Part shown: piece by piece, positions 7,392 through 15,840 of the stretch
How positions within the stretch are numbered: the stretch's first letter is position 1
Layout: each line of letters starts with the position of its first letter
NCBI GenBank assembly: GCA_049700455.1
Contig: JBNAVJ010000013.1
Coordinates: forward strand, 1-59,069
Direction: 5' to 3'
Length of the DNA: 59,069 nt
DNA from: JBNAVJ01 sp049700455
Lineage (GTDB): Bacteria > Bacteroidota > Ignavibacteria > Tepidaquicellales > Tepidaquicellaceae
Translations under genes and position numbers: made by a program
The notes under the pieces: generated by a model
Databases searched by the model: none
What the model saw: only the letters and a program-made list of their open reading frames with translations
Told to the model about the DNA's origin: nothing

Positions 7392-9776
7392 TTAAAATCC
7401 TCTACCAAATTGGAAATGAAAAAGCCATTTAGGATCAAGGTTTTGAACTTTGATTCTATCAAAACCGTAACCAAAGTCAAAACCTATCAGTCCGACAGCG
7501 GGTAAGAATAACCGTACCCCAAAACCCACAGACCTGTTAAGATCAAAAGGGTCTGTCTTATTTATATCAGCCCAGACATTTCCCGCTTCTGCAAAAGCAA
7601 GAACAAAAATTGGAAATGGGTCGAGAGAAAGCGGGTATCTTAACTCACCTGTATATTTTACTGCAACCTTACCACCTATAGAGCCCCCATATTGGTTCTT
7701 AGGTCCAATTGTCCTGTCATCATACCCGCGCAGCGCAATAGTGTTATATGCAAGTCCATTACCACCCATGTAAAAATATTCAGTTGGCGGGACATATCTA
7801 TCGTCACCAATAGTCTTAATAAATGAAAAATTAAAGTTTGTATATAAAACAAGTTTTTTATTCTTCCAGAGTTCTATATAGGTTTCAGTGCTAAAAATAT
7901 TTTTCAGAAAATTTGTGTTGCCAGGCAGGAAAGGTCCCCCTGAAAGCTCGGTTGAATTTGCAATTTTTAATCCTGAAAGTGGATACATTGGGTCAAATAC
8001 AGTTGAACGGGACAGTGTTTGACGAATACTAAACTGATTGCGAATGCCAACTTCATAGTAGCCCCCCCCCTCAATAACATTTGTCCGTTGATATTTTATT
8101 GCCCAGTCCCCTCGGAAATAGTCATCAGGCCATTTGAATCTACGTCCCAAATTCAGGATACCCCCTGTTTCGCGAACATCAAAAGTATAACGGGTTCTTG
8201 TATCAAAAATGCTAAATCCTAAAAGCGTTGGAGTGTTGAATAACCAGGGCTCCTGAAAACCAATGGAGAAAGTTTGATAATTTCCTGCTTCTCCAAATTG
8301 CCATGTAAAATTAAGCTGCTGGCCAGCACCACCAGAAAATGGTTTTGAAATATCAAAATTGTTAAATGTAAGTCCTAAAAGTCCTGTCATACCAAAGGAG
8401 CCGCTATAACCTACGGAAGCATTAAACTGGTCGGAAGATCTCTCCTCTACTATATATTTGATGTTAACTGTTGAATCATTTGCAAGTGAAATGTCCTGGG
8501 AAAGTTTTTCAGGATTGAAATAGTTTAAGGCGTTTAACTGTTGCATACTTCGTTTAACATTTCCTCGATTAAAGTAGTCGCCCGGTATTGTATATAATTC
8601 TCTCCGCAGTACTTTATCTTGTGTTTTATCATTGCCTTCGAAACTTATCAGTCCGAGTCTATATTGTTGATTTTCTGTTATTGTTATTATTAAATCGAGA
8701 GTGTTATTTGTAATAACTTTCTCTTCAATATCTGCATTGAAGGCAAGATAACCATTATCAAGATAAAGAGAACTTATATCCGTTTCACTTTCGTTACCGT
8801 ACAGATTTTGCATCAACTTCTTATAATTGTAGATATCTCCCTTTTTAAAGTCAAGCCTCTTGAGGAGTTCATTGGTTTTATAAATCTTATTACCGGTTAT
8901 GGTTACTGAATTTATTCGATATTGATTTCCCTCATCAACTTTAATGGTGATAAATATATCTTCTTTATCATATGAAAGTTTTAAATCAACGTTTTCAATA
9001 ATAGCATCTTTAAATCCTTTTTCTTTATAGTAATCTGTTATTAATTTCTTATCATCCTCAAATTTAATTTTATCAAATTTAGCACCATCCCAGAATTTCC
9101 ACCACTTCTTCTCTGAGGTATTATCCATTACTTTTTTGAGCTCCTTAGATGGGATTTTTTTATTGCCTTCAAACTTAATTTTACGGACAGTGAGTTTATT
9201 TCCTTCTTTGATTTTAATTCTTATTAAAGCCTGATTATGAGTATCTACAAGTTCATCAACCTTAACTTCCACCAACGAATATCCTTCTTCAAGATAAAAT
9301 TTTGTAACATAGTATTCAATATCGCGGAGCTTCTGAGGAGAAATAACCTGTTGTTCGACAACATTTATCTTCTGTAAAATATCGTCCCTTGAGAATTCAT
9401 CGTTTCCTGTTATCTCTATTCCTGCAACACGAGGTAACTCTTCTACTTCAATTACAAGGTATGCATCGTTTCCAAATTTTTTGTCAACATAGATCTGGAT
9501 ATTGGAAAATAAACCAAGATTCCACAACCGCTTAATAGCTTCACGAGTTTCATCAGAGGGTATGGAGATTTCCATATTTTCCTTTAAGCCCGAATAAGAA
9601 ATTATGCTATTCCTATCTACTACTTTATTCCCCTTTACAGAAATGTTGACAATTCTATATGTTGTTGGGGTATTATCCTGTGAATATATTTTGTTAGTAA
9701 AGAAACATAATAAAACACTGAGGATAATTAACGCACAAAACTTTATGCTATTTAATTTGATTGAATACAATTTCAT
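7392..9776 (-). CDS. bamA: Outer membrane protein assembly factor BamA
   Basis: Core of the BAM complex, which folds and inserts beta-barrel proteins in the outer membrane. The 794-residue protein has a signal peptide (about 10-32), a series of POTRA domains (about 40-430; typical segments YRIVNISVKGNKVVDRNSI and YRINSVTITGNKIYKTNEL) and a C-terminal Omp85 barrel. In the barrel, GGSIGGKVAVKYTGELRYPL and GLIGFDFGYGF are family-like. It ends FQFGRGF, an aromatic C-terminus as expected of a BAM signal. It overlaps uppS in an ATGA. A run of nine G in the coding strand (8062-8070) encodes part of EGGGYY in the barrel; see findings. Confidence 0.96.
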   Translation of the reverse strand: MKLYSIKLNSIKFCALIILSVLLCFFTNKIYSQDNTPTTYRIVNISVKGNKVVDRNSIISYSGLKENMEISIPSDETREAIKRLWNLGLFSNIQIYVDKKFGNDAYLVIEVEELPRVAGIEITGNDEFSRDDILQKINVVEQQVISPQKLRDIEYYVTKFYLEEGYSLVEVKVDELVDTHNQALIRIKIKEGNKLTVRKIKFEGNKKIPSKELKKVMDNTSEKKWWKFWDGAKFDKIKFEDDKKLITDYYKEKGFKDAIIENVDLKLSYDKEDIFITIKVDEGNQYRINSVTITGNKIYKTNELLKRLDFKKGDIYNYKKLMQNLYGNESETDISSLYLDNGYLAFNADIEEKVITNNTLDLIITITENQQYRLGLISFEGNDKTQDKVLRRELYTIPGDYFNRGNVKRSMQQLNALNYFNPEKLSQDISLANDSTVNIKYIVEERSSDQFNASVGYSGSFGMTGLLGLTFNNFDISKPFSGGAGQQLNFTWQFGEAGNYQTFSIGFQEPWLFNTPTLLGFSIFDTRTRYTFDVRETGGILNLGRRFKWPDDYFRGDWAIKYQRTNVIEGGGYYEVGIRNQFSIRQTLSRSTVFDPMYPLSGLKIANSTELSGGPFLPGNTNFLKNIFSTETYIELWKNKKLVLYTNFNFSFIKTIGDDRYVPPTEYFYMGGNGLAYNTIALRGYDDRTIGPKNQYGGSIGGKVAVKYTGELRYPLSLDPFPIFVLAFAEAGNVWADINKTDPFDLNRSVGFGVRLFLPAVGLIGFDFGYGFDRIKVQNLDPKWLFHFQFGRGF

Positions 9777-10543
9777 TTTTTAATTTGTTCACTAACCATA
9801 CCAAAACGCCGTTCACGCTTTTGGTATTCTCTAATAGCTTCATAAAAATGTTGTCTTCGAAAATCAGGCCAGAAAATTTTGTCTATATATATTTCTGTAT
9901 ATGCTAATTCCCAGAGCAAAAAATTGCTAATTCTAAACTCGCCCCCTGTCCGTATCAGGAGATCCGGGTCAGGGATTCCACTGGTGGATAAATATGAGGA
10001 AAAAAGTCTATCATCCAGATCTTTAAGGCTTATTTTCCCATTTTTGTAATCTGTAGAAATTCTCCTGACAGCATTCAGGATATCCCATCTTCCACTATAA
10101 CTTATGGCGAGGTTAAGTGTCATATGCTTATTATTCTTTGTCTTCTCCATTGCTTCATAAAGCTCCTGCCTGACTCTCTCAGGAAGAGTGTTTAAATCAC
10201 CAAATGCTACAAGTTTAACATTATTTTTGTGAAGATTATCTGTTTCATTCCTTAAAGCTCTTATGAGAAGTTTCATAAGAACTGTAATTTCTGACTTTGG
10301 CCGTCTCCAATTTTCAGTTGAAAAGGTATATAGTGTGAGATATTTAATTCCGAGTTGACCTGAAACCTCAACAATATCTCTTACCGAGTTAACCCCTTCC
10401 CGATGACCAAATACTCGGTTTTTGCCATGCATCTTTGCCCATCTGCCATTCCCATCCATTATAATTGCAACATGTTTGGGAATTTCTCCAGACTGCTTAA
10501 GTCTGTCCTGAATAAGCTTGTCTTTTTTTGATGGTAAATTCAA
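9773..10543 (-). CDS. uppS: Isoprenyl (undecaprenyl-diphosphate) synthase
   Basis: Cis-prenyltransferase that extends farnesyl diphosphate with isopentenyl units to make the lipid carrier for peptidoglycan and O-antigen. The 256-residue protein shows the signature IMDGNGRWA with its catalytic Asp, the GHREGVNSVRDIVE helix, YTFSTENWRRP and the C-terminal PDPDLLIRTGGEFRISNFLLW block. Its stop overlaps the bamA start (ATGA), indicating translational coupling; uppS-bamA adjacency is common in Bacteroidetes. Function firm. Confidence 0.96.
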   Translation of the reverse strand: MNLPSKKDKLIQDRLKQSGEIPKHVAIIMDGNGRWAKMHGKNRVFGHREGVNSVRDIVEVSGQLGIKYLTLYTFSTENWRRPKSEITVLMKLLIRALRNETDNLHKNNVKLVAFGDLNTLPERVRQELYEAMEKTKNNKHMTLNLAISYSGRWDILNAVRRISTDYKNGKISLKDLDDRLFSSYLSTSGIPDPDLLIRTGGEFRISNFLLWELAYTEIYIDKIFWPDFRRQHFYEAIREYQKRERRFGMVSEQIKK

Positions 10544-10563
10544 TTTTATATTAGATTAGTTTT

Positions 10564-11562
10564 TCAACCAATAGACATTGCTTTTCTTACTTCCTGCATT
10601 GTATTTTCGGCTATCTCACTGGCCCTCTTTTCTCCTGCTTCAAGAACGTCAACTATATATTGTTTATTATTTTCAAGTTGTTGTCTTTTCTCCCGTACAG
10701 ATAGAAAAAAGTTGCTAATCTTATTCGATATATTATTTTTACAGTCTACACAACCAAGAATTCCAGATGAACACCCCTGTTTTATTTCTTCAACTTCATT
10801 TGGATTAAATTTCTTATGATATGTAAAAACCAGACAAATTTCTGGATTCCCTTTATCGCCCTTCCGTAGCTTATTAGGATCAGTGAAAGCTTTTCGCATT
10901 TTACTCCTGATTTCCTCGTCGCTATCCGAAATTAAAATAGAATTGTTTAAAGATTTACTCATTTTTGTTTTTCCATCAAGTCCCGGAAGTCTTGCAAATT
11001 TTGTAATTTTAGCCTCAGGAACAGGGAAGACTTTTACTCCATTGGCAAGTGTATATCTGGAGTTAAAAGCATCTGCAATTTGGCGTGTTATTTCTATATG
11101 AGGTACCTGATCTTCCCCAACAGGAACTAATTCCCCTTTATAAAGCAGAATGTCAGCTGCCTGCAACACAGGGTACCCAAGATGTCCATAGGTAATACTT
11201 TCAAGATTTAAATCTCTTACCTGTTCCTTTAAAGTAGGATTTTTTTCCAGTCTTGCTTTTGTAATCAACATTGAAAATATAAGAAAAAGTTCTGTGTGTT
11301 GCTTAACTTTTGACTGACGAAAAATAGGGGATTTTTCCGGATTAATTCCAGCAGCAATCCAATCAATTACCATATTGATTGTGTCATCATAAATATTACC
11401 TGTATCAAGATTAGTTGTCAAATTATGATAGTCAGCAATTAAATGGTAATTTTGAAATTTATCCTGGAGTTCTATCCACGATTCAAGTGCACCAACATAG
11501 TGACCTATGTGCAACCTCCCTGTTGGTCTCATTCCTGACAATATAACTTTTTTTCTTTCCAT
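10564..11562 (-). CDS. trpS: Tryptophanyl-tRNA synthetase
   Basis: Class I aminoacyl-tRNA synthetase charging tRNA-Trp. The 332-residue protein has the HIGH box in TGRLHIGHYVG (near residue 15), the KMSKS box in GKTKMSKSLNN (near 205) and the C-terminal GILGCVDCKNNIS region. Length is usual. It sits inside the envelope operon between the divIC-like gene (adjacent, no gap) and uppS. Its presence among cell-wall genes may simply tie envelope growth to translation capacity; that is inference. Confidence 0.97.
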   Translation of the reverse strand: MERKKVILSGMRPTGRLHIGHYVGALESWIELQDKFQNYHLIADYHNLTTNLDTGNIYDDTINMVIDWIAAGINPEKSPIFRQSKVKQHTELFLIFSMLITKARLEKNPTLKEQVRDLNLESITYGHLGYPVLQAADILLYKGELVPVGEDQVPHIEITRQIADAFNSRYTLANGVKVFPVPEAKITKFARLPGLDGKTKMSKSLNNSILISDSDEEIRSKMRKAFTDPNKLRKGDKGNPEICLVFTYHKKFNPNEVEEIKQGCSSGILGCVDCKNNISNKISNFFLSVREKRQQLENNKQYIVDVLEAGEKRASEIAENTMQEVRKAMSIG

Positions 11563-11910
11563 TTATTTTGTGCTATCGACTATTATTTTATAAACTTTTT
11601 CACCGTCTCTATACATCCCGTATTTATCACGGGCAATCTCTTCTATTTTTTTATCAGAAGTTTTCAATTGTTCAATTTCTTGTTGCAACTGATCGGTTCT
11701 TTTTTGTTCCGCATTACGTTGCTGTTCAAGTTCGTTTTTAACTTTAGTTAACTTAATCCGGGTGATTAAACCTTTACTGTTGAAAATCCCTCCAATTAAA
11801 ACAGTAAGTATTATAAGAAAAAAAATAAATGAGATTTTATTATACTTAAAGTACCTTGCAATTTTTGTAATTGGTCCTTTGTAATTCTTTTCTGGCTTCT
11901 CAGTATGCAT
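11563..11910 (-). CDS. FtsB/DivIC-family septum formation initiator
   Basis: 115-residue bitopic membrane protein. A short basic cytoplasmic part is followed by one transmembrane segment (about 27-45, ISFIFFLIILTVLIGGIF). A coiled-coil (about 55-90, QQRNAEQKRTDQLQQEIEQL) and the ending KKIEEIARDKYGMYRDGEKVY follow, the last being the FtsB/DivIC hallmark. Members bridge FtsL and FtsQ in the divisome. It overlaps ddl by 11 nt. Whether to call it FtsB or DivIC cannot be settled from sequence alone. Confidence 0.88.
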   Translation of the reverse strand: MHTEKPEKNYKGPITKIARYFKYNKISFIFFLIILTVLIGGIFNSKGLITRIKLTKVKNELEQQRNAEQKRTDQLQQEIEQLKTSDKKIEEIARDKYGMYRDGEKVYKIIVDSTK

Positions 11911-12925
11911 ATTTATCTAACGATAAATTAATAATACGTTCAACAAGTTCATTAAACTCAATTCCAACAACCTTTGCAGCCTTTGGAACAAGAGATAATT
12001 CTGTCATTCCAGGTAAAGTGTTTACTTCAAGACAATAGAAATTATAATTTATATCCATTAGAAAATCTACCCGGGAATAAACACTACATCCAAGTACATT
12101 ATGAGCGGTCAGTGCAACTTCTTGTGCTTTTCTGGCAATATCAATTGGTAATTCTGCTGGACACACATATTCAGTCATACCTTTAGTATATTTGTGTTGG
12201 TAATCATAGAACCCATCCTTAGGTTTTACTTCTATCACAGGAAGAGCTTCTTCACCGAGAATAGGAACAGTAATTTCCCTTCCCTTGATATATTTTTCTA
12301 CTACAATTTTTTCAGAGTATCCGAACGCTGCTGTTATAGCTGCTTCTAACAAGTCAGGATTATACACAATAGATAATCCCACGGTGCTCCCTTCATCATT
12401 AGGTTTTATGACACAGGGAAACCCTATTCTGCTATCTATAGTATCTTTAAGGTTTTTTTGCTTTCTGGTAAAAGAAACCCAGGGCGCAGTGGGGACGTTG
12501 TTGTACGCAAAAATAGTTTTTGACAGATCTTTATCAATGGCTTTTACTGATGCAAACATATCTGACCCTGTGAATTTCAAATTTCGAGCTTCCAGGATAG
12601 ACTGGAGTCTCCCATCTTCGCTATATTTCCCATGAAGGGCTATGAAAACAATATCAATATTGTCAAACAGTTTTGAATTAATACAATCAAGAGTATTTCT
12701 GTAAGAGGAAGACCATAATTGCTTGAGGTCCTCTACCTTAGGGTAGCTGGATTTAACCTCATCTCTGAAAATTATATCTTCAGGTACAGATTTATTTCCA
12801 TATACCGGATCCACCACCACTACGCTATGTCCATTTTGCCGTAAAGCTTTCAGAACTCCCTTACCGGAAGCAAGGGATACTTCACGTTCTGAAGAGAACC
12901 CCCCAACCATTAACGCAATATTCAT
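11900..12925 (-). CDS. ddl: D-alanine--D-alanine ligase
   Basis: ATP-grasp enzyme making the D-Ala-D-Ala dipeptide for peptidoglycan. In its 341 residues: the N-terminal GGFSSEREVSLASG, the ALHGKYSEDG loop, KPNDEGSTVGLSIV, EKYIKGREITVPILG and the metal/substrate motif EVNTLPGMTELSLVPKAA. It is the first gene of the nine-gene minus-strand envelope operon and is divergent from a TrmB regulator. A candidate promoter lies at 12997-13025. Confidence 0.96.
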   Translation of the reverse strand: MNIALMVGGFSSEREVSLASGKGVLKALRQNGHSVVVVDPVYGNKSVPEDIIFRDEVKSSYPKVEDLKQLWSSSYRNTLDCINSKLFDNIDIVFIALHGKYSEDGRLQSILEARNLKFTGSDMFASVKAIDKDLSKTIFAYNNVPTAPWVSFTRKQKNLKDTIDSRIGFPCVIKPNDEGSTVGLSIVYNPDLLEAAITAAFGYSEKIVVEKYIKGREITVPILGEEALPVIEVKPKDGFYDYQHKYTKGMTEYVCPAELPIDIARKAQEVALTAHNVLGCSVYSRVDFLMDINYNFYCLEVNTLPGMTELSLVPKAAKVVGIEFNELVERIINLSLDKYAY

Positions 12926-12996
12926 CAGTTATCTTTTATAAACATTTAATATAATCATTTTATAAGAGTATAAAAATAATGTTTTTAATACATCTC

Positions 12997-13025
12997 ATAA
13001 TGCCTTTTACTATAAGCATAGTCAA
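12997..13025 (-). promoter_or_regulatory. Candidate sigma70-like promoter of the ddl-to-lpxC operon
   Basis: On the minus strand TTGACT (13020-13025) is followed after 17 nt by CATTAT (12997-13002), close to the TTGACA/TATAAT consensus and about 70 nt before the ddl start. The -35 overlaps inverted repeats described separately. Sequence match only. Confidence 0.4.
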
Positions 13026-13044
13026 AAACTATGTTAAGTTTTGA
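13017..13044. promoter_or_regulatory. Candidate operator: two overlapping inverted repeats
   Basis: CATAG (13017-13021) and CTATG (13029-13033) form one inverted repeat. TCAAAA (13022-13027) and TTTTGA (13039-13044), separated by 11 nt, form another. They lie between ddl and the trmB-like gene and cover the candidate -35 of the ddl operon. TrmB-type regulators bind such palindromes, so this is a plausible binding site, but short AT-rich repeats also arise by chance. Confidence 0.35.
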
Positions 13045-13091
13045 GCATTTTAATATAAATTGTTATTGCATAAATTATATAAAGTTGACCT

Positions 13092-13940
13092 ATGAAGACC
13101 AACCTTACAAAAATTGCTGAAAAGTTAATACTATTAGGGTTAACCAAACGAGAAGCCAAACTCTATATAACATTGTTTTCAAAAAAGAGTTTTACAGCAA
13201 TTGAACTTCAGAATGTAGCAGGTATTCCGAGGACCAAAGTTTATGAAGTATTACAAAAACTACTTACAAAGGGACTCTGCACCTACAGAATTATTGGAAA
13301 GACCAAGTACTATGAAGCAATTGAACCTAACCTTGCACTGCGGAAACTTCTGGAAATAGAAAAGACAACTTTTGCAGAAAGACTTGAAAAAATGGAATCA
13401 TCTACGAATGAAATCTTAAAAATTGTCACCCCTTTGTATGAAAAAAATAGAACCCAGTCTTATCCTTATGATTTTGTTGAGGTATTCCGTAACAAAGAAC
13501 AAATTCAAAAAAAATATCTCCAGGCGGTGAATGAATCGAAAAAAGCATTGTTAACTTTTAATAAAGGACCTTATGTTTGTGATACCCCTGCCAGATTGAA
13601 AGAACAAGAAGATGCTGAAACACAATTAATTAAACGAGGGGTTGAGTGCAGGAATATATATGAGAGCAGAGAATTAGATCAATATGAATGGCTATCTCAA
13701 TATGTTAGACGGCAAAGCCTTCTTGGACAGCAGGCAAGGGTGGCTGAATCGCTTCCTATTAAGATGATGGTATTTGATGAAGAAAGGGTCTTTTTCCCTT
13801 TGTTACATCCTTCTGAAGATAACAATAACAACTTTACAATGATTTTTATTGAGCATAAAGAACTTGCAATAGCTTGTAGAATGCTTTTTGATCATATATG
13901 GAACAATGCAGAAGAAATTTTGATTAGGTCAGGCGAGTGA
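13092..13940 (+). CDS. TrmB-family transcriptional regulator
   Basis: 282-residue DNA-binding protein. Residues about 5-75 form the TrmB winged helix: LLGLTKREAKLYITLFSKKS, then AGIPRTKVYEVLQKLLTKGL as the recognition-helix region. A short coiled segment (about 95-115) and a C-terminal effector-type domain (about 125-280) follow. TrmB proteins are best known from archaea, where they sense sugars, but occur in bacteria too. The C-terminal half does not show an obvious sugar-binding motif. It is divergent from the envelope operon and upstream of a T9SS thioredoxin-like gene, so either may be its target. The ligand cannot be inferred. Confidence 0.85.
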   Translation: MKTNLTKIAEKLILLGLTKREAKLYITLFSKKSFTAIELQNVAGIPRTKVYEVLQKLLTKGLCTYRIIGKTKYYEAIEPNLALRKLLEIEKTTFAERLEKMESSTNEILKIVTPLYEKNRTQSYPYDFVEVFRNKEQIQKKYLQAVNESKKALLTFNKGPYVCDTPARLKEQEDAETQLIKRGVECRNIYESRELDQYEWLSQYVRRQSLLGQQARVAESLPIKMMVFDEERVFFPLLHPSEDNNNNFTMIFIEHKELAIACRMLFDHIWNNAEEILIRSGE

Positions 13941-13947
13941 AATTATT

Positions 13948-13977
13948 TTTTTACCCCCTTAGAAGGTAAAAAGACTT
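13948..13977 (+). terminator. Weak terminator-like hairpin after the TrmB gene
   Basis: TTTTTACC (13948-13955) pairs with GGTAAAAA (13965-13972) around a 9-nt loop, 8 nt after the stop codon. No strong T-run follows, so function as a terminator is uncertain. Confidence 0.3.
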
Positions 13978-14057
13978 GATTTTTAAAATAACATTTCTTT
14001 ATATTTATGATAAGCTAAGATTTAAAAAACGTTTTTAAAAACATAAAAATTAAAAAG

Positions 14058-15155
14058 ATGAAAACAACATTAAAAATTTCAGTTTTAATTTTATTTTTCT
14101 TGATTTTCCTGACCGGGATTAAGCCTTCTACTGTTTATGCCCTTGATACAAATAATGTTGTTCTTGAATATTGTACGGGTACCTGGTGTGGTTACTGTCC
14201 TTGTGCTCACCAGATTATCAGGCAAAACATAATGCCCAATTTCCCGAGTACAGTGGTAATAGCATATCATGGAACCAGTAGTGATCCCTGGTATCCTTAT
14301 AGTCAAACAATGATAAGTACTTTTGGTTTTAATGCTTATCCGACGGGGGTCGTTGGTAGACAATCAGGTATTATTGATCGTAGCAGTTGGTATTCATACA
14401 TTTATTATTTAGCTTCTCAACCCCCTGGGGTAAAAATTGAACTTTCTAACAAATCCTATAATTCTGGAACGAGACTATTGTCAGCAAACGTTGCTGTAAC
14501 AGCACTTCAAGATTTACCAGCTGCTCAATATAACATCTTCTTTGTTATTACTGAAAATAATCTTGTTTATCCCCAATATCACCACTCGGTCTGTGGATAT
14601 AGTGGTTACATCAATGATTATGTCCATGACCACGTGAATAAATATGCAGTAAATGCTCCGGACGGTACAATGATAGTTAATGCGGCGTGGAATACAAATG
14701 TTACATATAATATTCCAATGTCTATTACTTTACCTTCGCATGTTGTACCAGCAAACTGTGATTTAAACATAATTGTTTATAAGTATCAGCCACCGATAAC
14801 TACTAATTGTACAGTACAAAATGGCAGACGCATAGCCGTCAATACGTTCCCTCTGACCGGGGTTAGTAACAATAATACCATTACACCTGATAAATATGAG
14901 CTTTATCAAAACTATCCTAATCCGTTTAACCCTATGACCAAGATTGTTTTCACAATTCCAAAGTCTGATTATGTGACACTAAAATTTTATAATGTACTTG
15001 GAATGGAAGTAGCAACATATTTAAACAATTATTATATGACGCCGGGTGTATATAGTGCTGAATTTGATGGAAGCAATCTGCCATCAGGAGTTTATTTCTA
15101 TACCCTGACGACTAAAAACTTTACTGATACCAAGAAAATGTTACTGGTCAAGTAA
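14058..15155 (+). CDS. Secreted Omp28-like thioredoxin-fold protein with T9SS sorting domain
   Basis: 365-residue exported protein. A signal peptide (about 1-28) is followed by VVLEYCTGTWCGYCPCAHQII, a thioredoxin-like start with a CGYC active-site motif, as in Omp28-related proteins of Bacteroidetes. The fold runs to about residue 120, with a beta-sandwich-like stretch after it. The final 80 residues are a T9SS tail: QNYPNPFNPMTKI, VLGMEVATYL, SGVYFYTL, KKMLLVK. It may handle thiols or disulfides of surface proteins, but the Omp28 function is not established. A strong terminator follows. Confidence 0.88.
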   Translation: MKTTLKISVLILFFLIFLTGIKPSTVYALDTNNVVLEYCTGTWCGYCPCAHQIIRQNIMPNFPSTVVIAYHGTSSDPWYPYSQTMISTFGFNAYPTGVVGRQSGIIDRSSWYSYIYYLASQPPGVKIELSNKSYNSGTRLLSANVAVTALQDLPAAQYNIFFVITENNLVYPQYHHSVCGYSGYINDYVHDHVNKYAVNAPDGTMIVNAAWNTNVTYNIPMSITLPSHVVPANCDLNIIVYKYQPPITTNCTVQNGRRIAVNTFPLTGVSNNNTITPDKYELYQNYPNPFNPMTKIVFTIPKSDYVTLKFYNVLGMEVATYLNNYYMTPGVYSAEFDGSNLPSGVYFYTLTTKNFTDTKKMLLVK

Positions 15156-15177
15156 TTAGTCTAATCGATTTTGTGCA

Positions 15178-15221
15178 AAAGGGCTGTTTTCCATATTTCC
15201 GAAAACAGCCCTTTATTTTTT
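15178..15221 (+). terminator. Rho-independent terminator
   Basis: A 14-bp stem, AAAGGGCTGTTTTC (15178-15191) with its complement at 15201-15214, a 9-nt loop and a T-rich tail. It ends the T9SS thioredoxin-like gene. Confidence 0.92.
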
Positions 15222-15321
15222 GTAAACTTGTTTTAATTGACTTTTATTAATCAGGGTGGAAGATTATTTTAGTAAGGGCAGTGCTTTTATTTGATATAAT
15301 GTTAATCTTTTTAAATAGTTT

Positions 15322-15822
15322 ATGAAGGTAAAAAGTGAACACAAAAAAGATAATGTTCAGAAATATTCTTTTCCTGAGTCAATAAAGATAACTATTATAG
15401 TAAGCAAATTTAACTCTGCAATTACTGATAACCTTCTTACTGGTGCTTTGAGGCTTCTAACGGATTATGGAATAAAAAATGACCATGTGGAAGTGATAAA
15501 AGTTCCGGGTGCTCTGGAAATTCCATATACGTTAAAACAGGTATGTAAAATGAAATCCAGACCGGACGGCGTTATTGTATTGGGATGTATAATTAAAGGC
15601 GAGACAGCACACTTTGAATATATATCCGATAATGCTATTAGAAACATTGTAAGTATATCGATTAAATATGATATGCCATTGGGCTTTGGTGTTTTGACCT
15701 GCTATAATGAAGCTCAAGCGCGAGCACGTAGTTCAGTAGAATCTATTACTGATGACTCTAATAAAGGGGTAGAAGCTGCCAGAGCTTTACTGGATATGCT
15801 TGAATTACAGTTAAAACGTTAA
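15322..15822 (+). CDS. ribH: 6,7-dimethyl-8-ribityllumazine synthase
   Basis: Penultimate step of riboflavin synthesis, condensing the 5-amino-6-ribitylaminouracil with dihydroxybutanone phosphate. The 166-residue protein has the family blocks VSKFNSAITDNLLTGAL, KVPGALEIPYTLKQ, VLGCIIKGETAHFEYIS (with the catalytic His), PLGFGVLTCYNEAQARAR and the C-terminal KGVEAARALLDML. The usual TPEQ-like segment is changed to CYNEAQA. No other rib genes are nearby and no FMN riboswitch is seen upstream. Confidence 0.95.
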   Translation: MKVKSEHKKDNVQKYSFPESIKITIIVSKFNSAITDNLLTGALRLLTDYGIKNDHVEVIKVPGALEIPYTLKQVCKMKSRPDGVIVLGCIIKGETAHFEYISDNAIRNIVSISIKYDMPLGFGVLTCYNEAQARARSSVESITDDSNKGVEAARALLDMLELQLKR

Positions 15823-15840
15823 GGTTTGTATATAGATTAA

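Noticed and set aside
15222..15321. Possible FMN riboswitch before ribH
   Set aside because: The leader is only about 100 nt after a terminator and has none of the conserved FMN-element blocks.
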